A DNA stretch of 44,097 nucleotides from Candidatus Aenigmarchaeota archaeon LH_S7. Its GTDB lineage: Archaea > Aenigmatarchaeota > Aenigmatarchaeia > QMZS01. Numbering within the stretch: the first letter of the stretch is position 1; each line of letters opens with the position of its first letter. Positions 18,697 to 29,286 of this stretch are shown in pieces. Location of the stretch: NCBI GenBank assembly GCA_023659895.1, contig JAGXOL010000006.1, positions 1-44,097 on the forward strand, given 5' to 3'. Made by a program: the position numbers and the translations under genes. The notes beneath the pieces are model-generated. The model was not told where the DNA came from. It made no database searches and saw nothing but the letters and a program-made list of their open reading frames with translations.

Positions 18697-18996
18697 TCAA
18701 TACTGAGGGATTATCTTTGCCTTGGGAATCTGGTTTTTTATTCTTTTGTCCCTATACAAACCGCAACCCAAAATGTCCTTTTTGCACTTCAGAATCACAT
18801 AACCTTCCTCAATCTCTTTCTCCAAATCAAATCCTCTAATATATTTTTCTTTCTCTCCTTCATCAATTTCAACAACATTCTTGCTAGCATGTTTCCCAAA
18901 AACCTGCAATAGGTTAGTAGTTGGCTTAAATTTGTCTTGCTTTTTGAAAAATCTTCCGAATAACAATCCTCTACTTTCTATATTGAAATCTCGCAA
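18697..18996 (-). CDS. PUA-like RNA-binding protein (Methyltranf_PUA-like)
   Basis: EEGYVILKCKKDILGCGLYRDKRIKNQIPKAKII resembles the PUA-like domain found with NOL1/RsmF methyltransferases. Confidence 0.55.
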   Translation of the reverse strand: MRDFNIESRGLLFGRFFKKQDKFKPTTNLLQVFGKHASKNVVEIDEGEKEKYIRGFDLEKEIEEGYVILKCKKDILGCGLYRDKRIKNQIPKAKIIPQY

Positions 18997-19011
18997 GCCT
19001 TATTGGTTCTT

Positions 19012-19551
19012 TCATACTAACTTAAAGCTATCAATTTTTTTATACTTTGGTCCTCCTTTTTGCAACATACTTTCCATCAAATAAAAATTGTTAACTTCAA
19101 AATTTTCCTCAAGTTGAATCTTTTTTAATTCCTCTAGAATTTTTCCTTTATCTTGTAGGAATTTAACTCTTGCAATAGTTAAATGTGGCTCAAACTTCTT
19201 TTTCTCTTTCTTGAAATTTATTTTGGATAGTTTTTCATCAATCTCTCCTTGCAAACCAATCAAATTTTCTCTCCCTTCTCCAATACCTAACCAGAAAACC
19301 TTGATAAAATTCATGTTCGGAAAACAACCTGTTCCTTTTAATCCAACTGAAAATCTCTCAAACTCAATCTCTCTCAACTTTTCCTTTACCTCCTCAATTT
19401 TATTCTCATTTACTTCTCTTAAGAACTTCAATGTCAAGTGTAACTTTTCAGGGGCAACTTTCTTTAAACCTTTATCCTGAAGATTTTTTGTGGCCTTTCT
19501 AATCTTTTCTTTTAAATCAATGGGCAAATTCACAGCTATAAAATATCTCAT
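19012..19551 (-). CDS. thpR: RNA 2',3'-cyclic phosphodiesterase (2'-5' RNA ligase family)
   Basis: MRYFIAVNLP..., two HxT motifs HLTLKF and HLTIARVK. Start moved from the ORF-track 19599. Confidence 0.9.
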   Translation of the reverse strand: MRYFIAVNLPIDLKEKIRKATKNLQDKGLKKVAPEKLHLTLKFLREVNENKIEEVKEKLREIEFERFSVGLKGTGCFPNMNFIKVFWLGIGEGRENLIGLQGEIDEKLSKINFKKEKKKFEPHLTIARVKFLQDKGKILEELKKIQLEENFEVNNFYLMESMLQKGGPKYKKIDSFKLV

Positions 19552-19573
19552 AATAATCCCAAGATTTTGTAAA

Positions 19574-20394
19574 CTACAGATTAATTGCCTTAGGAACATC
19601 TCTTATTAAATCACTCGCTAAGACACCCTCCTCGAACTTCTCTGCTGCTAATTCCCCAGCTTTCCCATTTACATAAGCACCAAAGCATGCAGCTTCAAGA
19701 GGTTTAACTCCTTGGGCAAGCAAGCTACCAATAATTCCTGCAAGCGTATCTCCTGTGCCTCCTTTAGTCATATAGGGTGTACCTGTTTTGTTTAAATAAC
19801 TCTGGTTTCCATCAGAAATTATATCAGTTCCACCTTTTAAAAGAATTACAACACCTAATTTCTTCGCAATTTTCTTTACCTGTTTCTTCTTCTTTTCCAT
19901 TTCTTTCTCAAGTTTCTCCCCACTTAAAACATAAAATTCCTGTGAATGAGGTGTTAAAACAAAATTATTTTTTAGAACATCTTTTTTCTTTACAATTGCA
20001 TGTATTCCATCTGCATCTACAACGCAAGGTAATTCTGTTTTCTTCAAAAACATCTGAACAGCTTTGGAAGTTTCTTTTTCCCTGCCAAGACCACCACCAA
20101 TCACGCAAGCAGTTTTGTTTCCCGCGATTTTGTTAAGTTCATTTAAATGACTGGAATTAAAATAATCTCCTGAGAGTGGATGGGTTATTAAATCTGGAGA
20201 AAAGGTTGCGATTATATCAGCACTTCTTTTTGGAGCAGTTATTTCAACAATATCCACTCCAGCCCTCAAAGCAGCCAAAGCATTGAAAGCTGGAGAACCA
20301 GAGTAAACCTTGGAACCTCCTATGATTAACAAAGACCCAAAATCATATTTGCGAGATTCCTTGTATCTTTTGTGAATACTTGAAAATATCTTTT

Positions 20395-20398
<4 letters not shown>
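19574..20398 (-). CDS. nnrD: ADP-dependent NAD(P)H-hydrate dehydratase
   Basis: GSLLIIGGSKVYSGSPAFNALAALRAGVDIV, TKGGTGDTLAGIIGSLLAQG. Confidence 0.92.
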
Positions 20399-21826
<1,428 letters not shown>

Positions 21827-21907
21827 TTTTGTATTTTTTTTAATAAAAGACTCTCTAATCTCTATTACAATTTTTGACTCAAATCTACGTTGATTAACTA
21901 ACCGTTT

Positions 21908-22228
21908 TTAGGAATATTCCCTCCATGTGTTACCACATTTCGTGCACTTGTAAAATCTTGTTGGAGGTTCATCCACACTTCTTGTCTGTTGCAACCACCA
22001 ATATGCTTCATTATTATCGCATTTTGGACAGTTAATTTCTGTAGTAGGCAAATCTTGTTTTTGTTTTTCAACAACTCTTATATTTCCTTCCCTGTTAACC
22101 TTTTCAGTAATTTTTATCTCACTACCTTTATTATATTTTTTACCGCAGATTCTGCAAACGAACTGTTGAGTTCCTTTACTGGTTTTTTTAGAAACCAATA
22201 ATCCACCGCATTTTTCACAGAATTCCAT
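21908..22228 (-). CDS. tfs: Transcription factor S (TFIIS-like RNA polymerase cleavage factor)
   Basis: MEFCEKCGGLL zinc ribbon; C-terminal CPKCDNNEAYWWLQQTRSVDEPPTRFYKCTKCGNTWREYS. Confidence 0.93.
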   Translation of the reverse strand: MEFCEKCGGLLVSKKTSKGTQQFVCRICGKKYNKGSEIKITEKVNREGNIRVVEKQKQDLPTTEINCPKCDNNEAYWWLQQTRSVDEPPTRFYKCTKCGNTWREYS

Positions 22229-22262
22229 TAAAATATTACTCACAAAAAATTTTAAATAACCT

Positions 22263-22709
22263 CTATATCCCCAGATAATTGTAGATTAAATACCTTGGGT
22301 AACCTAGATAAGGAATATGTACTTGGCTAATACACATTATTTGCTTCTCTTTTACTGGGGGATCTGAACTAGGATTATTATCCCCTTTTATATGATAACA
22401 AGTACCTTCTTTTATCTCCTTCCTGCAATAATTATCATTAATTCCCACAACCCTGTGGATTATAGGATACTTTTTTGGTCCAGAGTAGATTATTATATCA
22501 CTTTTTTCAGGATTTCCCTTAGCACAAATTACTAGATCCCCTGGTTTAAGTACAGGTTCCATTGATTCAGAAACCACAACATCAATTGGATGAGATGTGC
22601 CGAGAGCAATTCCCAAAAGTTGGTAAAATACAAACACTGCTAGGATTGTTAAAATAACATCCCAGTATTCAAATTTCTTAATTTTCTTGATGATTTCTTC
22701 TTGGTTCAT
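22263..22709 (-). CDS. Archaeal signal peptidase I
   Basis: VVVSESMEPVLKPGDLVIC (Ser motif) and PIIHRVVGI (His in place of Lys, Sec11/archaeal type); N-terminal TM. Confidence 0.9.
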   Translation of the reverse strand: MNQEEIIKKIKKFEYWDVILTILAVFVFYQLLGIALGTSHPIDVVVSESMEPVLKPGDLVICAKGNPEKSDIIIYSGPKKYPIIHRVVGINDNYCRKEIKEGTCYHIKGDNNPSSDPPVKEKQIMCISQVHIPYLGYPRYLIYNYLGI

Positions 22710-22758
22710 TTTATAATTTCCATAAATTATATAAATAAATGTTTTCACAAAAAATTTA

Positions 22759-22932
22759 TTATTTCAAAACTTCAATGACTCTTGCTTGAACTTTTGCCTT
22801 ACCACTGATTGGTTTAGCTAATATTTTGTTGCACTCATTACATCTTACTAAAGTTGAAGCTCTGTTAAAAACTATCTGGTTGTTCCCGCATTCACACTCT
22901 AACTTAAGGAACCTTGAATTATTCTCTCTCAT
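22759..22932 (-). CDS. rps27e: 30S ribosomal protein eS27 (57 aa; absent from the ORF track)
   Basis: MRENNSRFLKLECECGNNQIVFNRASTLVRCNECNKILAKPISGKAKVQARVIEVLK: CxC..CxxC zinc ribbon and GKAKVQARVIEVL. Confidence 0.93.
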   Translation of the reverse strand: MRENNSRFLKLECECGNNQIVFNRASTLVRCNECNKILAKPISGKAKVQARVIEVLK

Positions 22933-23034
22933 ATTATATTAAATTTATAAATTTATAATATTCAAAAATATCTCAAAATTCCTCTAAAAAACCAATAAAT
23001 AAAAAGTATTTATGATTTTAAAGTATAATATTAT

Positions 23035-25422
23035 ATGGCTGTAGTAGATAGTCTCGAATTCTCTTTATTATCTCCAAGTTACATAAAAAAATTGAGTGGG
23101 GTGAAGATTACAAGAGCAGAATTATATGATGCTGATGGTTATGCTGTTGAGCATGGTGTTGTTGACCCTAGGATGGGTATTGTTGACCCAGGAATAACCT
23201 GTAGGACTTGTGGTCAAAGAGTAGGGGATTGTATGGGTCATTTTGGAAGGATAGAATTAGTTAAGCCCACTATGCACCCAATTTTAGCACCGAAGCTCTA
23301 TTTGTTAATGCAAGCTACTTGTAAAAGTTGCGGTAAAATTTTGGTTCCTGAGGCCAAAAGTGCTAAAGAAGCTGCAAAGAAAAATGTTGTTAAGTGTCCT
23401 TATTGTGGAGCTAAGAAAAAGAAAATTAAGTTTGTTAAGCCAACAACTTTTGTGGAAGGAGGGGAAGAACTTACTGCTGAGGAAGTAAGGGAATGGATGG
23501 AGAAAATTCCTGATGAGGATTTAAAGAAAATGAAATTTAGAGGAGGGAGACCTGAGTGGGCAGTTCTTACTATTTTACCAGTTCCTCCAATGACTATGAG
23601 ACCCTCAATTATTCTTGAGACTGGTGAAAGGAGTGAGGATGATTTAACACACAAGATTGTTGACATTGTTCGTATAAATGAACGTTTGAAAAGAATCTTG
23701 GAGATTGGAGCTCCAGATTTTTTGATTTGTGATATTATAGAATTACTTCAGTATCATATTGCAACTTTCATTAAAAATGACTTATCTAATATACCTCCTG
23801 CAAGACACAGGTCAGGTAGACCTCTAAAAACCTTAGCTCAAAGGATTGTGGGAAAAGGAGGAAGATTCCGTTATAATCTAACGGGGAAGAGAGTTAATTT
23901 TTCAGCAAGGAGTGTTATTTCACCTGATAATTTCATTTCAATTAATGAAGTTGGTATACCAAAAATAATCGCAAAAACATTAACAATCCCTGAAAAAGTT
24001 ACAGAGGATAACCTAGAAGAAATGCAAAAAACTATATTAAATGCAGGAGAATACCCTGGAGCCAATTATGTGATTAGAGTTGATGGCTTGAGAAAAAAGA
24101 TAACTGAAGAAACAAAGGAGATGATATCACAGGAAATAATCCCTAATTATACAGTTGAAAGACACTTGAAAGATGGGGACTGGGTGATTTTTAATAGGCA
24201 ACCTTCTTTACATAGGATGAGCATGTTGGGTCATAGAGCAAGAATTTTTGATGACAGAACATTTAAGTTGCATCTTTCTGTTACAACTCCTTATAATGCG
24301 GATTTTGATGGTGATGAAATGAACCTGCATGTTCCACAAACTGAAGAAGCTAGAGCAGAAACAAAACACTTGATGAATGTTAACAACCATATCAGAACAC
24401 CTCGTTATGGTCTTCCAATAATTGGTTTGAAACAGGATCATATCATAGGTACTTATTTCCTCACGAGGTCAGATACTAAATTCACTAAAAAGGAAGTTGC
24501 AAATTTGCTCATACATACTGACTTGGATGTTGATTTGAACAAGGAAAATTATACTGGAAAGGAGATTTTCTCCATGTTAATCCCTAAGATGAACTTTAAA
24601 GGAAAAACAGCTACTGGAAAGGAAGTATTGATAGAGGATGGTGTTTTAAAGAAAGGATTTGTTGATGAGAAGCTTGTTGGTGATGAGAAAGGTGAATTAT
24701 TAAACAAAATAGAATTGCTTTATGGAGGAGATGAAGCTGCTAGGTTTGTAGAAAACACAGTTAAGCTTTGTTTAATGTTTATGTCTACTGATTCTTACAC
24801 AATTTCCTTGAGAGACTATGATATACCTGAAAAAGTTGTAAAACAGATAAACAGGATGATTACTTCAAAAATTAATGCTTATAAGAAGAATCCCACAGAA
24901 GAAAAACAGATAGAATTGGAACAAGTGATCAAGGATGTAGAGAAAGTTATAAAGGAGAATTTGTCCAAAGAGTCCAGTGCTAGAATTGCTGCAGAAACAG
25001 GTGCTAGAGGCAGCTTAATTTCTGTTTCACAGATAATTGGTTGTGTAGGACAGGAAAAATTGAAAGGTGAGAAGATTACAAGGGGATATTACAAGAGAAC
25101 CTTACCACATTTCAAAGAGAATGAGATTACCCCAGAAGCTTACGGTTTTGTGAAGAATGGTTATAGAAAAGGAATAAGCCCAACAGAGTTCTTCTTTGAT
25201 GCGATGCATGGGAGAGAAGGTCTTTCAGACACAGCCTTGAAGACAAAACAATCTGGTTATTTGGAAAGAAGATTGGCGAACAGCCTTCACGATTTAATAG
25301 TTAAGAAAGGTGGAACTTTAAGAAATGAAGGGGGACAGATAGTACAATTTACACCAATGGAAAATAATTTGGACCCTTACAAAGTGAATAGGGGTAGAAT
25401 TTCAATAGAGGATGTATTATGA
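23035..25422 (+). CDS. rpoA1: DNA-directed RNA polymerase subunit A'
   Basis: [16 protein letters not shown] catalytic motif, [45 protein letters not shown]. Confidence 0.98.
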   Translation: [795 protein letters not shown]

Positions 25423-26498
25423 CAGAGAAGATATATGAAGAATTAGAAGAATATTCAAAAAAACACAAGTTGAGCAGTGAGAAGAAAAAGGAATTGAAAA
25501 AGAAACTTAAAAATTTAGTAGATAAAAGTGGGTTTGAGACTGGAGAAGCTTTAGGAATTGTAACTACACAATCAATTTCAGAACCTGCTACCCAAATGAC
25601 CATGCGTACGTTCCATATTGCTGGGTCCGCTGGAATACAGATGACTTTAGGTTTACCCAGGTTGATTGAGTTATTTGATTTGAGAAAAAACATAGAAGGG
25701 GTTTCAACAATTTACTTGCAGGAAAATTCTAAGGAGTTTGCGGAAAAGATAGCTTTAGAGATTTCCGAATCTGATTTGGGAAATGTGATTAAGAAAATTG
25801 ATTATGATGTTTCCAATATTCAAGTAGAGGTTGAACTTTCTAAGAAAGATCTAGACAAATTGGACTTGGATTATGATAAGATACTTGAAATTGTTAAGAA
25901 ATATGTTAAGAAATATCCTAGTAGTAGGGAAGGTAACAAACTTTATTTTGATAGTGTAAAAATCTATTCTGAATTTAGAATTCTTAAGGAAAAATTGTTA
26001 AACTTGCACATAAAAGGTGTTAAGGGAGTTAGAGAAACAGTGATTTTGAATAGAGATGAGGAATGGGTTATACAGGCAAGAGGAGGAAATTTCAAGAAAA
26101 TTATTTCCATTGAGGGTATTGATACTACAAGAACAATCACTACTAGTGTTGAGGAAATAGCTTCTGTTTTAGGAATAGAAGCTGCTAGAGAGGCCTTGGA
26201 AAGCGAAATAAAGGGAACCTTGGATGAGCAGGGTGTTGATGTGGATACAAGATATTTAGGATTAGTTACTGATGCAATGGCTGTTAATGGAGAACTTGAG
26301 GCAATTAGCAGGTATGGAATGATGAGAAAGAAAAGAAGTCCTTTGGCAAGGATGAATTTTGAGGAAACAATAAAAATCCTTTTCAATTCAGCAGTTTTGA
26401 ACAGGAAAGACACTTTAAACACTTTGATGGCAAATTTAATGATAGGGAGAATAAGCCATGCTGGTACAGGAACAGTGAAATTAAGATGGAAGCTGTGA
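25419..26498 (+). CDS. rpoA2: DNA-directed RNA polymerase subunit A''
   Basis: GEALGIVTTQSISEPATQMTMRTFHIAGSAGIQMTLGLPRLIELFDLRKN; overlaps rpoA1 by 4 nt. Confidence 0.98.
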   Translation: MTEKIYEELEEYSKKHKLSSEKKKELKKKLKNLVDKSGFETGEALGIVTTQSISEPATQMTMRTFHIAGSAGIQMTLGLPRLIELFDLRKNIEGVSTIYLQENSKEFAEKIALEISESDLGNVIKKIDYDVSNIQVEVELSKKDLDKLDLDYDKILEIVKKYVKKYPSSREGNKLYFDSVKIYSEFRILKEKLLNLHIKGVKGVRETVILNRDEEWVIQARGGNFKKIISIEGIDTTRTITTSVEEIASVLGIEAAREALESEIKGTLDEQGVDVDTRYLGLVTDAMAVNGELEAISRYGMMRKKRSPLARMNFEETIKILFNSAVLNRKDTLNTLMANLMIGRISHAGTGTVKLRWKL

Positions 26499-26764
26499 AA
26501 AAGAAGAACGTTTTAAATGAGCTAAAGAAGGAATCTGGAGAGAAAAAGTTAATTCTCGGTACAAAACAGACCCTAAAACTAGCTAAGTCCAACAAATTAG
26601 AGAAGATTTATCTGTCTAACACTTTTCCTGAAAGTATAAATTCTCAGGAATTTAAGAAAACTAAAGTGGAAAGATTAAATATGAATTCATCAGAGTTAGG
26701 TAAGTACCTTGGAAAAAGTTTTCCAGTGGCAGTTGTGGGAGTGATGAAAAATGAGAACGTATGA
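26486..26764 (+). CDS. rpl30e: 50S ribosomal protein eL30
   Basis: KKLILGTKQTLKLAKSNKLEKIYLSNTFPE; position in rpoA2-rpl30e-nusA-rps12 operon. Confidence 0.9.
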   Translation: MEAVKKKNVLNELKKESGEKKLILGTKQTLKLAKSNKLEKIYLSNTFPESINSQEFKKTKVERLNMNSSELGKYLGKSFPVAVVGVMKNENV

Positions 26765-27140
26765 TAAGGTAACATTGCATTATATGTCTTTGTTTGAGCT
26801 AGTTACAGATACAGTTTCAGTGGATTGTGTAATCAATGACCAGATTTATTTTGTTGTGGACAAGAAAAATATGAAAACTCTTTTTGCTAATAAAGGTGAA
26901 AAAATCAAGCTTTTGAGAAAACATGTGGGAAAAAATGTGGTGGTTTTCCCTTATTGTGCTACAAAGGAGGAATTTATAAATGAGGTGATTTCAGATAAGG
27001 TAAAAGTTAAGGATACTGAGGATACTTTGAAGTTATTTATAAACAGGCAAGATACTAAAAAGGTGAAAAGGGATCATCATGCTATTAAAAACTTTTTGGA
27101 AAGAATATATAATGTGGACAAGGTGTTGTTCCGCTGGTAA
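26751..27140 (+). CDS. nusA: Archaeal NusA-like KH-domain transcription factor
   Basis: DQIYFVVDKKNMKTLFANKGEKIKLLRKHVGKNVVVFPY; conserved operon position. Confidence 0.88.
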   Translation: MRTYDKVTLHYMSLFELVTDTVSVDCVINDQIYFVVDKKNMKTLFANKGEKIKLLRKHVGKNVVVFPYCATKEEFINEVISDKVKVKDTEDTLKLFINRQDTKKVKRDHHAIKNFLERIYNVDKVLFRW

Positions 27141-27142
27141 AT

Positions 27143-27568
27143 ATGGGACGATTTAATGCAAGAAAATTCAAAGAGGAAAAAAGAAAATCAAGATGGAAGA
27201 AAAAAAAGTATAGAGATAGGATTAGGGAAAAAATGGGAAAGATGAGTGACCCTTTAGAAGGGGCTCCTCAGGCAAAAGGATTAGTTCTTAGCAAGAGGCA
27301 GGTTGAGCAAAAGCAGCCACACTCTGGTATGATTAAGTGTGTTCGTGTAAAATTAATTAAAAATGGGAAGGAATTAACTGCTCATGCACCTTTGGACAAA
27401 GCAATAGAGCAAATCCAAGAACATGATGAGGTTATGATAGAAGGTATTGGTGGTTCCCAAAAGAAAGCTTATGGTAGTTTGCCTGGTGTGAAATATAAGG
27501 TTTCCAAGGTTAATAGAATAAGTTTGGAAATGTTAAGAACAGGGAGAAAGCAAAGAGCAAGCAGATAG
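27143..27568 (+). CDS. rps12: 30S ribosomal protein uS12
   Basis: DPLEGAPQAKGLVLSKRQVEQKQPHSGMIKCVRVKLIKNGKELTAHAP. Confidence 0.97.
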   Translation: MGRFNARKFKEEKRKSRWKKKKYRDRIREKMGKMSDPLEGAPQAKGLVLSKRQVEQKQPHSGMIKCVRVKLIKNGKELTAHAPLDKAIEQIQEHDEVMIEGIGGSQKKAYGSLPGVKYKVSKVNRISLEMLRTGRKQRASR

Positions 27569-27608
27569 AGCCCATTTGTATCTAAACTAAAAACTACTAA
27601 AATAGTTT

Positions 27609-28670
27609 ATGGAAGATTTGATAGTTGACAACAAGAAGCTTGTTTCAACTTTTGGGGCAAAACCTATTTCAAAATTAAAGGAGATTCCTGATTTTTACAC
27701 TTTTAAGAAGAAACTGATTTATTCTCATAGGGATTTTGATAAGTTTTACAAGGCCTTGAAGAAAGAGGAAAAATGCGCGATTGTTTCAGGTTTTAATGCT
27801 TCGGGGACAATTCATTTAGGTCACAAGCCAGTTTTTGATACGAATTTATATTTCCAGAAAAAGTACAAGATTCCTGTTTTTATCCCTATATCTGATGATG
27901 AGAGTTATGTTTCAGGAAAAATTAAGGACCAGAAAGAAGCTCTAGAAAACTCAAAGCAGTTAGCAAAGGAACTTCTTGCCTATGGATTTGACCCAAGGAG
28001 AACTTACTTTATTATTGACCAGATTTACACAAACATTTACAATCTTGCAATAAAATTATCTAGGAGAATTACCTTGTCAGAGGTGAAATCAACTTATGGT
28101 TACAAGAATGAAGATAACTCAGGACTCTATTTTTATCCAGCTGTTCAATCAGCTCATATTCTTTTACCTCAGGAGAAATTTGGAATAAAGAATGTTCTTG
28201 TTCCAATTGGACCTGATGAGGATGCTCACTTTAGAATTTGCAGGGACATAGCTTTGAGAGCTAAATACAACAAACCTGCTGCTTTGCATATATCTTTTAT
28301 GCCTGGTTTGAATGGAAAGAAGATGTCTAAATCTCATAATAATGCGGTTTTCCTGGAGGAAAGCAAAAAGGAATTAACCAAAAAAGCTAAGAATGCTTAT
28401 TCAGGGGGACAACCAACAATTGAAGAACAAAGAAAGAAAGGAGGAAACCCTGAAATTGATATGTCTTGCCAATACCTTTCCAAGTTTTTCCTTGATAAAA
28501 AGGAATCAAAGAAATTGTTTGATGATTATCGCTCTGGAAAACTTTTGAGTGGTGAGGTAAAACAAATGCTTGCTGACAATTTGGTTGAGTTCACCCAGAA
28601 TTTCCAAGATAGATTGAAGAAAGTGACAAAGAAGCAAGTTGATAAATGTATTATGAGGAACAAGTTTTAA
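27609..28670 (+). CDS. trpS: Tryptophan--tRNA ligase
   Basis: ASGTIHLGH (HIGH-like), VPIGPDEDAHFRICRDIALR, KKMSKS. Confidence 0.9.
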   Translation: MEDLIVDNKKLVSTFGAKPISKLKEIPDFYTFKKKLIYSHRDFDKFYKALKKEEKCAIVSGFNASGTIHLGHKPVFDTNLYFQKKYKIPVFIPISDDESYVSGKIKDQKEALENSKQLAKELLAYGFDPRRTYFIIDQIYTNIYNLAIKLSRRITLSEVKSTYGYKNEDNSGLYFYPAVQSAHILLPQEKFGIKNVLVPIGPDEDAHFRICRDIALRAKYNKPAALHISFMPGLNGKKMSKSHNNAVFLEESKKELTKKAKNAYSGGQPTIEEQRKKGGNPEIDMSCQYLSKFFLDKKESKKLFDDYRSGKLLSGEVKQMLADNLVEFTQNFQDRLKKVTKKQVDKCIMRNKF

Positions 28671-28673
28671 ACA

Positions 28674-29018
28674 CGCCCTGGCCGGGATTCTCTTTTTGCT
28701 CAAGCCTTTTTTAAAAGCTTGTTTTGCTGGAACTTCCTCTAAAAGTCCCACTGGAACTTTTTCTAAAAGTTCCCTTCTTTTTTTGCTGGAACTTTTTCTA
28801 AAAGTTCCCTTTGAACCCGGGTCTCCGGCTTGACAGGCCGGTATCCATAACCCTGGAACCTTTTCAAAACCTCGAAAAACTTTGTTTTTCGGGATCCATA
28901 AACCTTTGGTTTATGAGGAAGGTTCCATCCAAAATAGGAGTTTAGCTTTCCTTTCTTCCTATCAAAAATTCCTTTCTTTTCTAAAGAAAGAAGGATTTGG
29001 CCACTAGACTACCAGGGC
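28674..29018 (-). tRNA. tRNA-Asp(GTC) with two introns (approximately 28847-28997 in the D arm and 28688-28809 in the T loop)
   Basis: Exons 29018-28998, 28846-28810 and 28687-28674 join to GCCCTGGTAGTCTAGTGGCCA/GGATACCGGCCTGTCAAGCCGGAGACCCGGGTTCAAA/TCCCGGCCAGGGCG: full cloverleaf, 72 nt, anticodon GTC. Exact junctions ambiguous by 1-3 nt. Confidence 0.88.
28688..28809 (-). repeat. Tandem stem-loop repeats inside the tRNA-Asp T-loop intron
   Basis: Perfect 9-bp/3-nt-loop hairpins GGAACTTTTTCTAAAAGTTCC at 28753-28773 and 28788-28808, a variant at 28729-28749, a fourth CAAGCC...GCTTG at 28701-28721; short TTTTGCT spacers recur. Confidence 0.9.
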
Positions 29019-29076
29019 ATAAAATGATAATAAATAATTAAAAATATTAGATAGTTAAATAAATCTTGTTTTTTAT

Positions 29077-29219
29077 GGGCCCGTAGCTCAGTCTGGTTAG
29101 AGCGTCTGGCTCTTATAACCTTTTTAGAAAGGGATTTTATCCAAAAAAGAAAGCTTCCAAATAAAATCTGGTTAAAAGGAGCAACCAGAAGGTCGGGGGT
29201 TCGAATCCCCTCGGGCTCA
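29077..29219 (+). tRNA. tRNA-Lys(CTT) with canonical 37/38 intron (about 29116-29182)
   Basis: GGGCCCGTAGCTCAGTCTGGTTAGAGCGTCTGGCTCTTA ... ACCAGAAGGTCGGGGGTTCGAATCCCCTCGGGCTCA; acceptor, D, anticodon and T stems pair; anticodon CTT. Confidence 0.9.
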
Positions 29220-29286
29220 TTGCAACCTTCAGAAAGGGTTCCACCCAAAAGAATAAAAATTAGATATTAATTATATATATTAAATT

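Noticed and set aside
19777-20136. 119-aa plus-strand ORF
   Set aside because: Antisense to nnrD; no recognisable domain.
25419-25422. rpoA1/rpoA2 split as a possible frameshift
   Set aside because: Separate A' and A'' genes with a 4-nt ATGA overlap are the normal archaeal arrangement.
25964-26422. 152-aa minus-strand ORF
   Set aside because: Antisense to rpoA2, a strongly supported gene.
28688-28997. Repeats resembling a small CRISPR array or intergenic repeat cluster
   Set aside because: Units are palindromic hairpins with irregular short spacers and lie within introns of a reconstructable tRNA-Asp.
29009-29248. Minus-strand ORF MGGTLSEGCNEPEGIRTPDLLVAPFNQ...
   Set aside because: Antisense translation across tRNA-Lys; EGIRTPDL is a well-known spurious ORF signature over tRNA genes.
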